Assembly (NCBI GenBank): GCA_036655775.1
Contig: JAVVPL010000004.1
Span: 1-41,387 of the forward strand
Source: JAVVPL01 sp036655775
Lineage (GTDB): Bacteria > Bacteroidota > Bacteroidia > Bacteroidales > P3
Reading direction: 5' to 3'
Length of the DNA: 41,387 bases
The position numbers and the translations under genes are program-made. Below are positions 8,712-17,630 of the stretch, one piece after another. Every line of letters starts with the position of its first letter. The first letter of the stretch is position 1. The notes below the pieces were generated by a model. It was not told the DNA's origin. It made no database searches and saw only the letters and a program-made list of their open reading frames with translations.

Positions 8712-11164
8712 CGCAAACTTGCACCTGCTTGTTCAACAAAGGCTTTTTGCAATTTTTCCATTACTTTTTCAATTTGTTTATCGGTAAGCGTTTTGCCTTC
8801 ATCTTGTAACACAAAACTAAGGGCATAAGATTTTTTACCTTCCGCTAATTTGTCGCCTTGGTAAACATCAAATAAGTTGACCGATTTGAGTAGGCTCTTC
8901 TCGCATTGAAAAGCAATTTTTTTCAAAACTTCAAAGCTGATATTTTGATCCAATAATAAAGCTAAATCTCGTCTTACTCCAGGGAATTTTGAAATTTCTT
9001 TATATTCTATTGTTTTTTTAGGCATCAATTTGAATACTAAATCCCAATCAAAATCGGCAAAAAATACCTCTTGTTTGCAATCAAAATATTTACACACACT
9101 GTTTTTTACTTTCCCAAAGCGCACAAAACATTTATCATTGGCACTATAGGCAATGCCTTCGGAAAAAATGTGATCAGCGATAATTTCACTACTTAATTTG
9201 AGACTATCCAAACGCAAAGTAGACATAATTGCATGTACAAAACTTTTTAAAGTATAAAAATCAACTTTTTGCCTAGCTTGTTCCCAGGTTTCTGTGCCCT
9301 TATTTCCACTCATGAAAATACCTAAACGGAAATTTTCAGCATATCGTTTACTTACCGAATTTTGAGTATTTTCTACTTGATTTTTTTTGTATACACGTCC
9401 AAATTCGTATACTTTGATATCGCAAATTTTATGGTTGCAATTGTAGGCAATAGACTCCATGCCGCCTCCCAATAAACTACTACGCATACAATTTAATTCA
9501 CGACTCAAAGGGTTGGTCAAAAACACTATGTTTTCGGCTTGAATGGCTAGACATTTTTCGGCATATTCCGATTTAGTCAAAGAATTGTTCATTATTTCGG
9601 CAAACCCGTTATGTGTAAGCAAATCGGCAATTTCATTTTGAACTTTTTCGGGATTTGGTTTTGCTGCATAATTTAAAGCATACGACAAATGCCCCGTCAA
9701 TTCAATATTGTTGTACCCATAGATACGTAAGATTTCTTCTATCATATCGGCTTCTCTATACACATCGGCCTTATTCGTAGGAATACGTACCATGCAAGTG
9801 TTCGTGTCCTTGCTCACAATTTCTATTTCTAAATTGCTTAAAATTCTGCAAATTTCATCGGCTCCTATTGCTTTTCCAATAAGACGATCAATATGTGCAA
9901 AATCAATAGATACTAGTTTTCCTTCAATAGGGGTGGGGTAAATGTCTACGATATTTGAAGCAATAGTTCCTCCAGCTATTTCGCAAATTAATAGGGCGGC
10001 ACGTTTTAATGCGTAGTTTGTAATTTGAGGATCGCAACCTCTTTCATAACGAAACGAAGCATCGGTATGTAAGTCGTGCATACGTGCGGTTTTGCGCACA
10101 CTGACAGGATTAAAATAAGCACTTTCTAAAAATATATTTTTAGTATGGGTATTCACGCCCGATTTTTCTCCTCCAAAAACGCCTGCAATACACATTGGTT
10201 CTGTCGCATTACAAATCATTAAATTACTATTTTGTAATTCTCGTTCCACTCCATCTAAGGTGCGAATTTTTTCTCCAGATTTTGCAGGGCGAACTACTAC
10301 TTTTTCGCCTACTTCTGCTGCATCAAAAGCATGTAGGGGTTGACCCGTTTCCATCAATACAAAGTTGGTGATATCTACGATATTGTTGATAGGACGAATG
10401 CCTACGGCTTTCAATCTATTTTGTATCCATTGGGGTGAATCGCTAACGTTGACATCTCGAATACTAATTCCTGTGTAGCGAGGACAGTTTTGAGAATCGA
10501 CCACTTGCACGTCAATGGCTAAAGACTGATCGTCAATGGTAAAAGGCTCTACTTTGGGATAATTTAAACACAAATTGGCATTTTGACGAGTACGCAAGAG
10601 CGCAATTAAATCTCTAGCTACTCCAATATGTGAAGTGGCATCCGAACGGTTGGGGGTTAACCCAATTTCAAAAACAAAATCTTTTTCTACTTTAAAATAA
10701 TCGGAAGCTAAAGTTCCTATTTGTATCTCGGAAGGTAAAACTAAAATACCATCATGTGATTTTCCTAAGCCAATTTCATCTTCAGCACAAAGCATCCCTA
10801 GTGATTCTTGACCGCGTATTTTTGATTTTTTAATTACAAACGATTCTTCTCCATGATAAAGCACAGTGCCTACGGTGGCAACAATTACTTTTTGTCCTTT
10901 GGCCACATTGGGAGCTCCACATACAATAGATAAAATTTCGCCACTGCCTATATCTACTGTAGTCAAACTTAATTTATCTGCATCGGGATGCTTTTCACAA
11001 CTAAGCACTTGCCCAATCACTAATCCGTTTAAGCCTCCTTTGATGGATTCGTATGCTTGAATTCCTTCCACTTCTAAGCCGCAATCTGTCAGTAAAAAAG
11101 AAACCTCTTCCACAGGAAGTTCCACATTTGCATAGCTTTTTAACCAATTATAAGAAATTTTCAT
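8708..11164 (-). CDS. pheT: Phenylalanyl-tRNA synthetase beta subunit
   Basis: Beta subunit of the alpha2-beta2 enzyme that charges tRNA-Phe; 818 residues, the normal bacterial length. It starts MKISYNWLKSYANV, followed by the tRNA-binding OB domain (about 40-150, with HPDADKLSLTTVD), the B3/B4 editing region (about 210-390, including GQPLHAFDA), the B5 domain, the catalytic-like core, and a C-terminal anticodon-binding FDX-ACB domain from about 725 (EISKFPGVRRDLALLL). pheS is not in the window. A perfect -7 element lies 33 bases upstream of the start. Confidence 0.97.
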   Translation of the reverse strand: MKISYNWLKSYANVELPVEEVSFLLTDCGLEVEGIQAYESIKGGLNGLVIGQVLSCEKHPDADKLSLTTVDIGSGEILSIVCGAPNVAKGQKVIVATVGTVLYHGEESFVIKKSKIRGQESLGMLCAEDEIGLGKSHDGILVLPSEIQIGTLASDYFKVEKDFVFEIGLTPNRSDATSHIGVARDLIALLRTRQNANLCLNYPKVEPFTIDDQSLAIDVQVVDSQNCPRYTGISIRDVNVSDSPQWIQNRLKAVGIRPINNIVDITNFVLMETGQPLHAFDAAEVGEKVVVRPAKSGEKIRTLDGVERELQNSNLMICNATEPMCIAGVFGGEKSGVNTHTKNIFLESAYFNPVSVRKTARMHDLHTDASFRYERGCDPQITNYALKRAALLICEIAGGTIASNIVDIYPTPIEGKLVSIDFAHIDRLIGKAIGADEICRILSNLEIEIVSKDTNTCMVRIPTNKADVYREADMIEEILRIYGYNNIELTGHLSYALNYAAKPNPEKVQNEIADLLTHNGFAEIMNNSLTKSEYAEKCLAIQAENIVFLTNPLSRELNCMRSSLLGGGMESIAYNCNHKICDIKVYEFGRVYKKNQVENTQNSVSKRYAENFRLGIFMSGNKGTETWEQARQKVDFYTLKSFVHAIMSTLRLDSLKLSSEIIADHIFSEGIAYSANDKCFVRFGKVKNSVCKYFDCKQEVFFADFDWDLVFKLMPKKTIEYKEISKFPGVRRDLALLLDQNISFEVLKKIAFQCEKSLLKSVNLFDVYQGDKLAEGKKSYALSFVLQDEGKTLTDKQIEKVMEKLQKAFVEQAGASLR

Positions 11165-11197
11165 ATCTATTTCAATTATTTATCATTAATACAAATG

Positions 11198-11205
11198 CAA
11201 AAATA
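11198..11205 (-). promoter_or_regulatory. -7 element upstream of pheT
   Basis: TATTTTTG on the minus strand is a perfect TAnnTTTG match. The -33 element is poor (ATTG at 11232-11229, 23 bases away). Confidence 0.35.
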
Positions 11206-11221
11206 CATAAAATCCAACAAT

Positions 11222-11255
11222 ATTGAGGCAATTTAAAAAAAAATTACTACCTTTG
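11222..11255 (+). promoter_or_regulatory. Promoter of the YD-repeat protein gene
   Basis: TACCTTTG at 11248-11255 is a perfect -7 element, with ATTG at 11222-11225 in the -33 region. It implies a leader of roughly 130 bases before the start at 11394. That leader has no recognisable riboswitch; it contains a 14-codon ORF at 11319-11363. Confidence 0.4.
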
Positions 11256-11393
11256 TCCCTTCCAAATAGCATGTAAAATCTAAAGTTTAATTTCAAAAAT
11301 ATATTTTGATTTTGTGATATGAAGTATACTTTGGGTATTGTAAGTGCCTTGCAAATAATCTAAAACGTTTAAAATATAAAGGTGAATTTAAAA

Positions 11394-12236
11394 ATGTCTA
11401 TCAAATTTTATCTTGTATTCTTTTTGTTGCTAAGTCAGCTATATGGCTTTGCTTTATTGCCATCCAAATATACGAGTTCTGAATACAAATTGAGTGCACA
11501 GGTTAAAACACAAGTATGTAAAACATTTGAAGCCATTGATAAGTTTGACAAAGTAGAATTAGGTAATTTGGTGGGGACTGCGCTGGTGTTCGATTATGAT
11601 GACAAAGGAAATATTAATAAAATACGAGAATATACCAAAGAGGGAGCCTTGGATCTTGCATATATTCTTGAATATGATACGCAAGGTTTTTTGGAATCGG
11701 AAAAACAATATGGACAAAATGATCAGTTGATTAGGTATGGTCTGTTTACCTACAAAAATGGCAAAAAAATCGAAGAAAAAATATATACTTCCGAGGGTAC
11801 ATACGCCTATTCGGAAGTATATATGTATGATACAAGAGGTGTGCTAATAGAAAAAAGACGAAAAAATGCGGATGATAAAATTCCTTTGAAATACACCTAC
11901 ACCTATGATGAGAATATGCGCATATTGCAAGAAATCCGTAAAGTAGGTCCCGACACACATCCTGGGGATGCTAAAAAAACATTTCAATATGATAGCAAAA
12001 ATCGGATCCATACCGAGATAGTGTACAATGCCGAAGGGGTTATCAAAAAACAAATCACTTACCAGTACGATGCCCAAAATAATTTAATTGAAGAAACAAC
12101 GATTTATCCAGCCAAAGCGGACGAAATTATGAAATATACCTATGAATACGATACGCACGGCAATTGGATCAAAAAAGTATACTATACCAATGAATATATT
12201 CCCACTTTGGTGCAAATGCGTAATTTGATATATTAA
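11394..12236 (+). CDS. Secreted protein with YD-like repeats
   Basis: A 280-residue protein with an N-terminal signal peptide (MSIKFYLVFFLLLSQLYGFA). After it come about seven repeats of the form Y-x-Y-D-x-x-G/N-x-(I/L)-x-x-x, for example EYDTQGFLESE, MYDTRGVLIEK, TYDENMRILQE, QYDSKNRIHTE, QYDAQNNLIEE and EYDTHGNWIKK. These resemble the YD repeats of RHS proteins and Bacteroidetes MORN-like secreted proteins, which form beta structures. The frame can start at GTG 11382; ATG 11394 is preferred because the signal peptide begins there. There is no catalytic motif and no toxin domain, so the function is unknown. It is probably periplasmic or surface exposed. Confidence 0.75.
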   Translation: MSIKFYLVFFLLLSQLYGFALLPSKYTSSEYKLSAQVKTQVCKTFEAIDKFDKVELGNLVGTALVFDYDDKGNINKIREYTKEGALDLAYILEYDTQGFLESEKQYGQNDQLIRYGLFTYKNGKKIEEKIYTSEGTYAYSEVYMYDTRGVLIEKRRKNADDKIPLKYTYTYDENMRILQEIRKVGPDTHPGDAKKTFQYDSKNRIHTEIVYNAEGVIKKQITYQYDAQNNLIEETTIYPAKADEIMKYTYEYDTHGNWIKKVYYTNEYIPTLVQMRNLIY

Positions 12237-12275
12237 AACTTTATTTTCAGTGTTTTTTTATTCCTATTTTATGGT

Positions 12276-12797
12276 TTACCAATGAAAACGCTGTTCGTTA
12301 AACCAATCGTTTCTGGCTCTCAACACTTGTTCTATAATATCTCTCACACAGCCATCTCCTCCATTTTTGTGTGAAATATATTGGGCAATATCCAATATTT
12401 CTGTGGCAGCATCGGCTGGACAAGCACTCATTCCTGCCATTTGCATAACTTCGTAATCGGGGATATCATCGCCCATATACAATACCTCTTCGGCCTTGAG
12501 GTTTTTTTCTAACAAATAGGCTTCAAATTTTTCTTTTTTGTAATGTACTTGGGTAAATATATCGCTTACGCCAATAAATTTAAGTCTTTCTTCCATGGTT
12601 TGTCCCTTGCCACCAGAAATAACAGCTACATTATAGCCGTTTTTTACCGCATGATGAATAGCATAGCCGTCTTTTACATTCGAGTTCCTCAATTGGGTTT
12701 CAGCATCAACCACCCATACTTTTCCATCGCTGAGTACCCCATCAAAATCAAAAATAAAAGTAGTAATATGTTTTAGTTTTTCTTTATAATTGCTCAT
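12276..12797 (-). CDS. kdsC: KdsC-like HAD phosphatase
   Basis: Small HAD phosphatase of 173 residues, probably 3-deoxy-D-manno-octulosonate 8-phosphate phosphatase, which releases Kdo for lipopolysaccharide core synthesis. The nucleophile and acid/base are Asp17 and Asp19 in FDFDGVLSDG; the Lys motif and the GDDIPDYEVM loop (about 108-117) complete the site. KdsC-type enzymes are small and uncapped, which fits. It follows the DUF2520 gene by 17 bases in the same operon, an arrangement I recall as common in Bacteroidetes. Another C0-type HAD phosphatase specificity cannot be excluded. Confidence 0.82.
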   Translation of the reverse strand: MSNYKEKLKHITTFIFDFDGVLSDGKVWVVDAETQLRNSNVKDGYAIHHAVKNGYNVAVISGGKGQTMEERLKFIGVSDIFTQVHYKKEKFEAYLLEKNLKAEEVLYMGDDIPDYEVMQMAGMSACPADAATEILDIAQYISHKNGGDGCVRDIIEQVLRARNDWFNEQRFHW

Positions 12798-12814
12798 AAT
12801 TTGCAGCTGTTTTT

Positions 12815-13603
12815 TTATATATTTTTTTCGGTTTTGTTACGGATCATTTGGGATAAACTTTCGTAAAGTGCGAGTACTTGTTCGTCTCCATTTTGGAGTA
12901 AATCTTTATGGCGGTTCATTGTTTTTTTATCATTTCGCAAAGCAGGTCCAGTTTGGGCTTCCCAAGCTGTTTTCATCTTTGTAGCTTTTAATGCTGTTTC
13001 CAAAATTAAAGCATCCAAAAGATGCGCCGATAAATTGTTTTCAATCAATAAATCTTGTGCCATTCCAATCATCAAATTTGCAAAATTATTTGCAAATACA
13101 GCTGCTAAATGTAAGGTTCCTCTTTTTTGAGAGTCTACAATTTCAATTTTTGTCGATAATTTTTGCGCAAATTGAATTAATGCTTGTTCGGTATCGGCAT
13201 CTTGGGCTTCTATACAAACAGGAATTTGTGAAAAATCGAGTGGAAATTTTTTAGTAAAACTTTGTAAAAAATACAAAACCCCTGTGCGGATTAAAGCATC
13301 AGAGGGTGGAATTAATTGAGTATGTCCTCCTGAGGTGTGAACCACCAACTGAGGACTTGGTTTCCGATGAATATTTGTAATGCGTTTTTGTTGTAAACAT
13401 TCTATAATTTCGTTGTACACACTTTCGATAGCATCATCTTTCACGGCAATAATATAAATATCGCCAGAGCCATTCAAACTCAGTAAAGAGGTGGCTGAAT
13501 TGGCTACTTGCAAAACGCTAATACCCACTTTGGGAAGTACAATGGCTAAATGAGATCCCACATTGCCATTGCCAATAATGACGGCTTTTTTTATCTCATT
13601 CAT
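12815..13603 (-). CDS. Rossmann-fold and DUF2520 domain protein
   Basis: A 262-residue cytoplasmic protein. The N-terminus (KAVIIGNGNVGSHLAIVL) is a Rossmann nucleotide-binding loop, as in F420/NADP oxidoreductases and pyrroline-carboxylate reductases, and the C-terminal half (GTLHLAAVFANNFANLMIGMA) is the helical DUF2520 domain. The domain pair is known mainly from genomes, and the reaction is not established. The gene starts one base after the alcohol dehydrogenase stop codon and is followed by the KdsC-like gene, so all three are likely on one transcript. Confidence 0.83.
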   Translation of the reverse strand: MNEIKKAVIIGNGNVGSHLAIVLPKVGISVLQVANSATSLLSLNGSGDIYIIAVKDDAIESVYNEIIECLQQKRITNIHRKPSPQLVVHTSGGHTQLIPPSDALIRTGVLYFLQSFTKKFPLDFSQIPVCIEAQDADTEQALIQFAQKLSTKIEIVDSQKRGTLHLAAVFANNFANLMIGMAQDLLIENNLSAHLLDALILETALKATKMKTAWEAQTGPALRNDKKTMNRHKDLLQNGDEQVLALYESLSQMIRNKTEKNI

Positions 13604-13604
13604 A

Positions 13605-14765
13605 TTAATAGGATTGATTTACAATTTGACAAGCTAAATTGGGGGTGATTTCTCCTTTTTCTCCTAGATTTAAAACGCCACGTTTGCTAAAGCGTTCGGC
13701 AATTTGTTCCCCTAAACCAAGGGCAAGTCCATAGTCGGACAAATGGGTTTTTACGCCTAAGGATTGAAAAAATTGATCGGTATTTGCAATGGCTTGACTA
13801 ATACGTAAATTGGGATCTGCTTCGGTTTTTTCCGTAATATTCCAAACCCGAGCTGCAAATTGTAATAATTTTTCTTTTTTGGATTCTTTTAAAGCCATTT
13901 GTAAGCGAGGCCAAACGGTGGCTAAGGTGCGTGCGTGGTCTAAGCCTGTCAAGGCTGTAAGTTCATGTCCTATCATGTGTGTGCCCCAATCTTCGGGAAC
14001 CCCCACGGCAATGAGTCCATTTAAAGCTAAAGTAGATGCCCACACAATATTTGAAGCCGCTTCCATATTTTCAGGTTCATTCACATATATTTTTCCATTT
14101 TCAATAAGAGTCAACAACAAACCTTCGGCAAAACGATCTTGTACTGCGGCATCTACGGGATAGGTCAAATATTGTTCAGTAACATGAATAAATGCATCCA
14201 CCACGCCATTGGCGCGTTGACGAGGAGGCAAACTCAAGGTTACTGTTGGGTCTAAAATCGAAAAAGTAGGATATACCAAAGGACTTGAAAAAACAAGTTT
14301 TTCATGGCTCGATTCGCGAGAAATTACGGCTCCACAATTCATCTCTGAACCTGTGGCAGGGAGCGTAAGAATGGTTCCGAATGGCATGGCTTTGATAGCC
14401 TTGGCTCCATTGCATAAATCCCAAGCATCTCCTTGGTAATAGGTGGCTGCAGCAATAAATTTAGTTCCATCAATAACGGAGCCTCCTCCCACGGCAAGCA
14501 AAAAATCTACATTTTCCTTACGAATATATTCGATTGCTTTAAGTAAAGTTTCATAGCGAGGATTGGGTTCAATACCGCCAAATTCAAGAAATTCGTAGGC
14601 ACTCAATGATTTTTTTACTTGTTCATAAATTCCGTTATGTTTAATACTTCCCCCACCATAAAGCATTAACACTTTAGAACCTTGAGGAATATTACTACTT
14701 AAATTTGAAATTTGACCTGCTCCAAAAATAATTTTAGTTGGATTTTGAAATTGAAAATGATGCAT
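13605..14765 (-). CDS. Iron-containing alcohol dehydrogenase, YqhD/BDH type
   Basis: A 386-residue group III alcohol dehydrogenase, probably NADPH-dependent and reducing aldehydes to alcohols in the cytoplasm. The start MHHFQFQNPTKIIFGAG is characteristic of the YqhD/butanol dehydrogenase branch. The cofactor loop GGGSVIDGTKFIAAA and the metal ligands in VVDAFIHVTEQ and in GTHMIGHELTALTGLDHARTL are all present. Length is normal. It is first in the operon with the DUF2520 and KdsC-like genes. The physiological substrate (butyraldehyde, methylglyoxal or another aldehyde) cannot be told. Confidence 0.92.
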   Translation of the reverse strand: MHHFQFQNPTKIIFGAGQISNLSSNIPQGSKVLMLYGGGSIKHNGIYEQVKKSLSAYEFLEFGGIEPNPRYETLLKAIEYIRKENVDFLLAVGGGSVIDGTKFIAAATYYQGDAWDLCNGAKAIKAMPFGTILTLPATGSEMNCGAVISRESSHEKLVFSSPLVYPTFSILDPTVTLSLPPRQRANGVVDAFIHVTEQYLTYPVDAAVQDRFAEGLLLTLIENGKIYVNEPENMEAASNIVWASTLALNGLIAVGVPEDWGTHMIGHELTALTGLDHARTLATVWPRLQMALKESKKEKLLQFAARVWNITEKTEADPNLRISQAIANTDQFFQSLGVKTHLSDYGLALGLGEQIAERFSKRGVLNLGEKGEITPNLACQIVNQSY

Positions 14766-14787
14766 TGTTTGTAGTTTTTTATTTATG

Positions 14788-14795
14788 CAAAGATA
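14788..14795 (-). promoter_or_regulatory. -7 element upstream of the alcohol dehydrogenase operon
   Basis: TATCTTTG on the minus strand, a perfect match, 22 bases upstream of the ATG at 14765. No clear -33 element is seen. Confidence 0.4.
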
Positions 14796-14843
14796 CTAAA
14801 ATTGTAGGAAAATATATCATTATGGATTTTGCCGAATTTTGCG

Positions 14844-14851
14844 TACATTTG
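14844..14851 (+). promoter_or_regulatory. -7 element upstream of the thioredoxin-like gene
   Basis: TACATTTG is a perfect match and lies 26 bases ahead of the ATG at 14878. The nearest TTTG (14828-14831) is only 12 bases upstream, so the -33 element is doubtful. The TTG at 14839, which would extend the frame, lies just before this element. Confidence 0.4.
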
Positions 14852-14877
14852 CTAAAATATTAGAAAATCTGAAATCT

Positions 14878-15474
14878 ATGCAAAATATGTCACGTAGCCT
14901 TTGTATGCTCATTTATTTGATTTTGTCTTCCTCTTTTTTGCTTTCAGCACAAACTCGAATTGCTACACCTTCGCCCGCGCAAGTCCAAACTGTAGCTTCT
15001 CCAAAAATCGAGTGGCTTTCTTTTGAAGAGGCGCTCAATGTCAATGCGTGTCTATCTAAACCCAAAAAAGTTTTTATAGATGTGTATACCGATTGGTGTG
15101 GTTGGTGTAAACGCTTGGATGCAACTACCTTTGCACATCCTGAAATTGTAAAATATATGCAGTCAAATTTTATCCCCGTCAAATTTAACGCAGAACGTAC
15201 CGATACGGTTCGAATTAATAATCAAATTTTTGTGAATCCAAGTCCCAATACAGCCCGAAAAGGCACGCATGAAATTGCGGCCATTTTGTTAAAAGGTCAA
15301 ATGTCATATCCATCTTGTACGTTTTTAGATGAAACGGGCAAGCAATTGGATGTAATTCCAGGGTATATGGATGTCAAAAAATTTGAATGTTTGCTCCATT
15401 ATATCGGCGAAGATGCCTATAAAACTGTAAAATGGGAAGATTGGGTCAATACTTTTGTAAGCCATATCCAATGA
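14878..15474 (+). CDS. Exported thioredoxin-like protein with CGWC site
   Basis: A 198-residue protein with a hydrophobic signal sequence (MLIYLILSSSFLLSA) followed by a thioredoxin-like fold. DVYTDWCGWCKRLD holds the redox-active Cys-Gly-Trp-Cys, and PSCTFLDETGK carries the serine-flanked strand that usually has the cis-proline. It probably acts as a periplasmic thiol oxidoreductase or chaperone of the thioredoxin_7/DUF255-like group. The frame extends upstream to a TTG at 14839, but that codon precedes the promoter element; ATG 14878 (or the ATG three codons later) is preferred. rsgA follows after 39 bases. Confidence 0.82.
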   Translation: MQNMSRSLCMLIYLILSSSFLLSAQTRIATPSPAQVQTVASPKIEWLSFEEALNVNACLSKPKKVFIDVYTDWCGWCKRLDATTFAHPEIVKYMQSNFIPVKFNAERTDTVRINNQIFVNPSPNTARKGTHEIAAILLKGQMSYPSCTFLDETGKQLDVIPGYMDVKKFECLLHYIGEDAYKTVKWEDWVNTFVSHIQ

Positions 15475-15513
15475 TCAAGATCAGAATAAAAGAATTTATT
15501 TTTAATTATCTTC

Positions 15514-16470
15514 ATGCAAGGTATTATTATTAAAACCACGGGGAGTTGGTATTATGTACAAACCCCCGAAGGTGCAATTGTAGATTGTAAAATCAAGGGG
15601 AATTTTCGCCTTAAAGGTATCAAGACCACCAATCCTGTCGCCATAGGAGATCATGTTTTTTTCAATAAAGAAGTAAATGAAGCACATGGGGTTATTTATG
15701 AAATTGAAACACGTCGCAATTGTATTATTCGCAAATCGGTAAATCTTTCCAAACAAAGCCATATTTTAGCGGCCAATATAGATGAGGCTTTTTTGGTGGT
15801 TAGTTTATATCAACCGCGCACACCGCAAGGTTTTATGGATCGGTTTATCCTTACGGCCGAAGCCTATCATGTGCCAGTTTCTCTCATCTTCAATAAGGTA
15901 GATTTGTATGATGCCGATACTTTGGCTCTTTTGAATGTATATATTCAAATGTATCAAGCCATCGGTTATCGTTGTTATGTTTGTTCGGCAACTGAAAAAC
16001 AGGGATTGACATCTATACAAACGGCAATGCAAAATAAAGTGAATTTATTTTCTGGTAATTCAGGAGTGGGCAAATCGGCGCTTATAAATGCCTTGGATCC
16101 TAGTTTGCATATTAAAACGGGCAATATTTCCACGTATCACAACAAAGGAAAACATACCACTACTTTTGCTGAAATGCACCCTCTTTCTTTTGGAGGCTAC
16201 ATTATGGATACGCCAGGGATTCGTGAATTTGGAATGGTTGCTTTTACTACGGAAGAGGTGTCGCTTTATTTTCCTGAAATGCGGCATTTAAAAGCGCATT
16301 GCCAATTTAACAATTGCACGCATGTACATGAACCTCGCTGTGCGATCAAGCAGGCGGTAGAAGAGAATAAAATTCATCCATGGCGATATAAAAGTTATCT
16401 TGCAATTCTAAAAGGAGAAGAAGTGGAAACTCCTGGACTTATTGAGAATAAGCAAGATGCAAAAAAATAG
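15514..16470 (+). CDS. rsgA: Ribosome biogenesis GTPase RsgA
   Basis: Circularly permuted GTPase of 318 residues that checks late maturation of the 30S ribosomal subunit. The order is an N-terminal OB domain, then G4 (NKVD, 127-130), the G5-like CSA at 157-159, G1 (GNSGVGKS, 181-188), G3 (DTPG, 232-235), and a C-terminal zinc finger with Cys263, Cys268, His270 and Cys276. Every expected element is intact and the length is normal. It is probably transcribed with the preceding exported protein; no promoter motif is seen in the 39-base gap. Confidence 0.97.
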   Translation: MQGIIIKTTGSWYYVQTPEGAIVDCKIKGNFRLKGIKTTNPVAIGDHVFFNKEVNEAHGVIYEIETRRNCIIRKSVNLSKQSHILAANIDEAFLVVSLYQPRTPQGFMDRFILTAEAYHVPVSLIFNKVDLYDADTLALLNVYIQMYQAIGYRCYVCSATEKQGLTSIQTAMQNKVNLFSGNSGVGKSALINALDPSLHIKTGNISTYHNKGKHTTTFAEMHPLSFGGYIMDTPGIREFGMVAFTTEEVSLYFPEMRHLKAHCQFNNCTHVHEPRCAIKQAVEENKIHPWRYKSYLAILKGEEVETPGLIENKQDAKK

Positions 16471-16492
16471 GAATTTTTAACAAAAAAAAGTG

Positions 16493-16514
16493 ACGTAAAA
16501 TCCAATTTTTACGT
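16493..16514 (+). terminator. Possible weak hairpin after rsgA
   Basis: ACGTAAAA (16493-16500) and TTTTACGT (16507-16514) pair around a 6-base loop and are followed by TCTAATT. The stem is A/T-rich and the U-tract poor, so termination is probably partial. Confidence 0.3.
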
Positions 16515-16543
16515 TCTAATTATAAAACTATAAAACTTACATC

Positions 16544-17626
16544 ATGACCTCTTTAAAAAAATACAGTTTGTGGATTGTCGCATTATTAGTACTTCTATTT
16601 TGCTTTTATTTTTTCACCGATTTAATCGTTTACATTCTCATTGCTTTTATTCTTTCTATTGTGGGACGACCTATGGTGCTTGTAATGAAAAAGTATTTGA
16701 AAATTCCGAAAGCTTTAGGTAGTGTGTTTACACTATTGCTTATTACGGGCTTTTTGTTTTGTGCTTTACGTTTGATATTGCCTCTTCTACTGCATCAAAC
16801 CGATAATTTAACTTCTTTAAATTACCAACAATTAAGTGCCAATACATACGAAACTTTTACGCAGAGTCGGCTTTGGTTAGCCACAAAAGGCATTGTGTTT
16901 AGTGAAACTGAAGTGGAAAATTTTATTTTTGAAAAAGCGCAATATTTGCTTGGTAAAATTAATATTCAAAATGTATTAGGAGCTACCATAGGATTTGTGA
17001 CTTCTTCTTTTATTAGCCTTTTTTCTATTTTATTTATCGCTTTCTTTTTTCTAAAAGATGAGCTTTTGTTTCGTAAAATGATTTTTCTTTTTGTGCCAGA
17101 GTCTTTAACTGAACAAGTAAGTCAAATTATTGATTCTTCTCAAAACTTGCTTACCCGATATTTTGTAGGGCTTTGTATAGAAGTGGTATCTATGATGACT
17201 TTGCTTACTTTAGGATTATGGCTTTTGGGTGTAGAAAATGCGCTTTTATATGGTTGTTTGGGCGGTTTGTTGAATGTTATTCCGTACTTGGGACCCGTGC
17301 TAGGTGCTACGGTTGCTAGTATTTTTGCTAGTATTGGCGCTTTAAGTGGAGGAATTACCCCCGAGTTGGGTTGGCTCATTGTGAAAGTGGTGAGTGTTTT
17401 TGCACTTGCCAATTTAGTAGATAATTTCGTACTTCAGCCCCTTATTTATGCTAATAGTGTCAAAGCACATCCTTTGGAAATCTTTTTTGTGGTGATGATG
17501 GCTGCTACTCTTGGCGGAGTGATAGGTATGATTGTAGCCATCCCTATTTATACACTTTTGCGTATAATTGCCAAGGAAATGTTCAAAAACTCTGTTTTTG
17601 TACAAAAAATAACCCGAAATCTTTAA
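16544..17626 (+). CDS. AI-2E family transporter
   Basis: A 360-residue inner-membrane protein of the AI-2E (PerM/YdiK/TqsA-like) family, with hydrophobic segments near residues 10-50 and 60-80, a soluble loop at about 85-150, and a cluster of C-terminal segments. FFFLKDELLFRKM and NVIPYLGPVLGATVASIFA are the recognisable family signatures. Family members have been linked to autoinducer-2 export or to sodium/proton exchange, so the substrate should not be inferred from the family name. radC starts 4 bases after the stop. Confidence 0.9.
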   Translation: MTSLKKYSLWIVALLVLLFCFYFFTDLIVYILIAFILSIVGRPMVLVMKKYLKIPKALGSVFTLLLITGFLFCALRLILPLLLHQTDNLTSLNYQQLSANTYETFTQSRLWLATKGIVFSETEVENFIFEKAQYLLGKINIQNVLGATIGFVTSSFISLFSILFIAFFFLKDELLFRKMIFLFVPESLTEQVSQIIDSSQNLLTRYFVGLCIEVVSMMTLLTLGLWLLGVENALLYGCLGGLLNVIPYLGPVLGATVASIFASIGALSGGITPELGWLIVKVVSVFALANLVDNFVLQPLIYANSVKAHPLEIFFVVMMAATLGGVIGMIVAIPIYTLLRIIAKEMFKNSVFVQKITRNL

Positions 17627-17630
17627 GAAT

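Noticed and set aside
11319..11363. 14-codon ORF in the leader of the YD-repeat gene
   Set aside because: Very short, no ribosome binding site or conserved feature visible; chance ORFs of this size are common.
11394..12236. RHS polymorphic toxin
   Set aside because: Only a short set of YD-like repeats with a signal peptide; no RHS core motif, no variable toxin tip and no immunity gene.
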